Below the pieces are notes generated by a model. The model made no database searches. It had not been told where the DNA came from and worked only from the letters and a program-made list of their open reading frames with translations. Position numbers and translations under genes: made by a program. Below are positions 12,382-13,709 of a stretch of 13,709 bases of DNA, one piece after another; positions within the stretch are counted from its first letter, which is position 1; each line of letters opens with the position of its first letter. This DNA is from Fimbriimonadaceae bacterium (GTDB lineage: Bacteria; Armatimonadota; Fimbriimonadia; Fimbriimonadales; Fimbriimonadaceae), in the NCBI GenBank assembly GCA_020849075.1, contig JADLGZ010000097.1, positions 1 to 13,709 on the forward strand, given 5' to 3'.

Positions 12382-13709
12382 ATGATTCGCCCTCCACTCT
12401 GGCCCTGGGAAACAACCGCCGAATCTCTCGGTTCGCAGACCGATCCGGTTCTGAACCATCCGCACCACCCCGTCCCAGACCCCGTGACGGGAAACCTTGT
12501 CATTGACCCCGAGATCGTTCTTCCGGCGCAGGGTTTTGGGTTGGAGATCAGTCTCTTCTATAACTCAGCCAGTTCGACCAACACGGCCTGGGGCAAGCTG
12601 CGGTCAGCCAGTGTTTCCGCCCAATTGCAGATCTCGGGGAGCACCGTGTACCTGCTTCGCGGCGATGGGAAGGCCTATGCCTTCTCCGGCTCTTGGAGCC
12701 CTGCTACTCCGTCTTCGATGACTCCGAACGCGGCCATGTATAGCGGCACCCAGCTGGACTGGGACGGAGCGCAGTTCATCGAAACCTTCGCCGATGGCAA
12801 GACCATCACCTACGGCAAGGAGTTGGTTGCTGATGTTTGCTATGCGGTCAGCGAGATTGCCGACCCTTCCGGCAATGTCCACACCTACACTTATGACGGC
12901 AATAACCTAGAATCCATCGAGGTTCCGGGCGGGAACCGAGTCACCTTCCTTTATGACAGCGGTCACGTGGAGACCATCCAGGATTGGGGCGGTCGCCGCT
13001 GGACGATGACCTACGACGGCGATGGGCAGCTCACGCACCTCACGACCCCCACCGGTTGCCAAACCGAGTACCACCAAGCCGGTACGGATGGCCTCATTGA
13101 AGCCATCACCGATCCCAGAGGCTACGCAACCAGCTACACCTACGAATCTTCAAACAGAGTCGAGACCGTTTCCCGAGGTTCGGCGGTATGGACGTACACT
13201 TACAGCGGCTCAATCGGTGACTTTGGCGGCTCAGAAGTCATGTCGCCCACCGGTGCCATCACCACCTTCCTCTTGGACGCTCAGGTTCGCCTGGGGGCCA
13301 AGGTGATGCCGGAAGGCTACCGGGTGACCACCAGCTACGATGCGAACAATAACATCGTTCAAGAGGAGATGCCTTATGGTCTCGTGCGCAATGTCACATT
13401 GAATAGCTTCAACCAGCCTCTCACCAGCGCCGATGCTCTTGGGAATGTGACGTCGTTCGTTTATGATGTCAGTAACAATCTCGTCAGTCTGATGAACGCG
13501 TTGGGTGAAGTCACGACAATGACCTACGACGGGCAGCGGCGCATGACCAGTCAGATGGACGCCTTGGGTCGGGTGACGACCCATGTCTGGAATGGCAATG
13601 GCACGTTGCAAGCCACGGTAGATGGGCGGGGTCTTCGCACCACTTATGCCTATGACACGGTGGGAAACATGGTGAGCACCCTTTACTCGGATGGTTCGGT
13701 AGCGACCTA
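12382..13709 (+). CDS. RHS/YD-repeat protein, N-terminal part (runs off the window)
   Basis: The frame is open from ATG 12382 to the last base, giving 442 residues with no stop, so the 3' end is missing. The N-terminal region has D-P-V-T-G-N-L-V-I-D-P and then an L-P-A-Q-G-F-G-L-E-I-S-L-F-Y-N-S strand, typical of the domain preceding YD repeats. From about residue 168 the YD units come in series (Y-T-Y-D-G-N-N-L, M-T-Y-D-G-D-G-Q-L, Y-T-Y-E-S-S-N-R-V, T-S-Y-D-A-N-N-N-I, F-V-Y-D-V-S-N-N-L, M-T-Y-D-G-Q-R-R-M, Y-A-Y-D-T-V-G-N-M). In known RHS proteins such repeats form a large beta shell that can encase a C-terminal toxin; the C-terminus is outside this window, so no toxin can be claimed. No signal peptide is visible at this start, which has only a weak ribosome-binding site. 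It lies eight bases after the Cys-rich gene, so the three genes look like one operon. Confidence 0.88.
   Translation, partial: MIRPPLWPWETTAESLGSQTDPVLNHPHHPVPDPVTGNLVIDPEIVLPAQGFGLEISLFYNSASSTNTAWGKLRSASVSAQLQISGSTVYLLRGDGKAYAFSGSWSPATPSSMTPNAAMYSGTQLDWDGAQFIETFADGKTITYGKELVADVCYAVSEIADPSGNVHTYTYDGNNLESIEVPGGNRVTFLYDSGHVETIQDWGGRRWTMTYDGDGQLTHLTTPTGCQTEYHQAGTDGLIEAITDPRGYATSYTYESSNRVETVSRGSAVWTYTYSGSIGDFGGSEVMSPTGAITTFLLDAQVRLGAKVMPEGYRVTTSYDANNNIVQEEMPYGLVRNVTLNSFNQPLTSADALGNVTSFVYDVSNNLVSLMNALGEVTTMTYDGQRRMTSQMDALGRVTTHVWNGNGTLQATVDGRGLRTTYAYDTVGNMVSTLYSDGSVAT

Noticed and set aside
1..13709. CRISPR arrays, insertion sequences, rRNA or tRNA genes
   Set aside because: No regularly spaced direct repeats, transposase-like frames, terminal inverted repeats or RNA gene cores were seen on reading.

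Overview
The window is ordinary bacterial chromosome of moderate G+C with densely packed genes. Several starts appear to be TTG, GTG or even CTG. The mix of genes points to a free-living, didermic or otherwise peptidoglycan-bearing heterotroph: a LysM/NlpC-P60 cell-wall enzyme, a HAF-repeat lipoprotein, a long tandem-ThyX protein, a large unknown winged-helix-like protein and an RHS/YD-repeat giant. My best guess is Armatimonadota (Fimbriimonadia-like). This is an inference from gene style and gene company, not from a marker gene.

Layout. (1) 45-1343 (+) is a secreted peptidoglycan hydrolase, followed by an intrinsic terminator. Facing it is a HAF-repeat lipoprotein (1425-2435, -). (2) 2436-2652 is a short intergenic stretch holding a strong minus-strand terminator with no obvious gene feeding it. 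(3) 2653-4044 (+) is a class III adenylate cyclase with one membrane segment and an unknown C-terminal domain. Its stop codon abuts the stop codon of the convergent gene. (4) 4045-6832 (-) is a two-gene unit, an aldehyde dehydrogenase followed 4 nt later by a tandem ThyX-family protein. (5) 6921-8560 (+) is pyrF followed by mutY. The mutY gene only makes sense if it starts at a CTG that overlaps the pyrF stop as CTGA. (6) 8622-10810 (+) has its own TATAAT promoter and encodes a 603-residue protein of unknown function, then rpsT (ribosomal protein bS20 with a Lys/Ala tail), then a palindromic terminator. (7) 10878-11522 (-) is a DUF6266-like protein, divergent from (8) an operon at 11781-13709 (+). 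That operon holds an IscU/NifU-like Fe-S scaffold, a 79-residue Cys-rich protein joined to it by an ATGA overlap and a strong ribosome-binding site, and an RHS/YD-repeat protein that runs off the window.

The housekeeping part covers pyrimidine metabolism (OMP decarboxylase, with a thymidylate-synthase-like protein across a divergent intergenic), oxidative DNA-damage repair (MutY) and translation (bS20). The accessory part at the right-hand end is the least conventional. It has a divergent control region with twin inverted repeats, a scaffold protein, an undescribed-looking Cys-rich mini-protein and an RHS protein in one apparent transcription unit.
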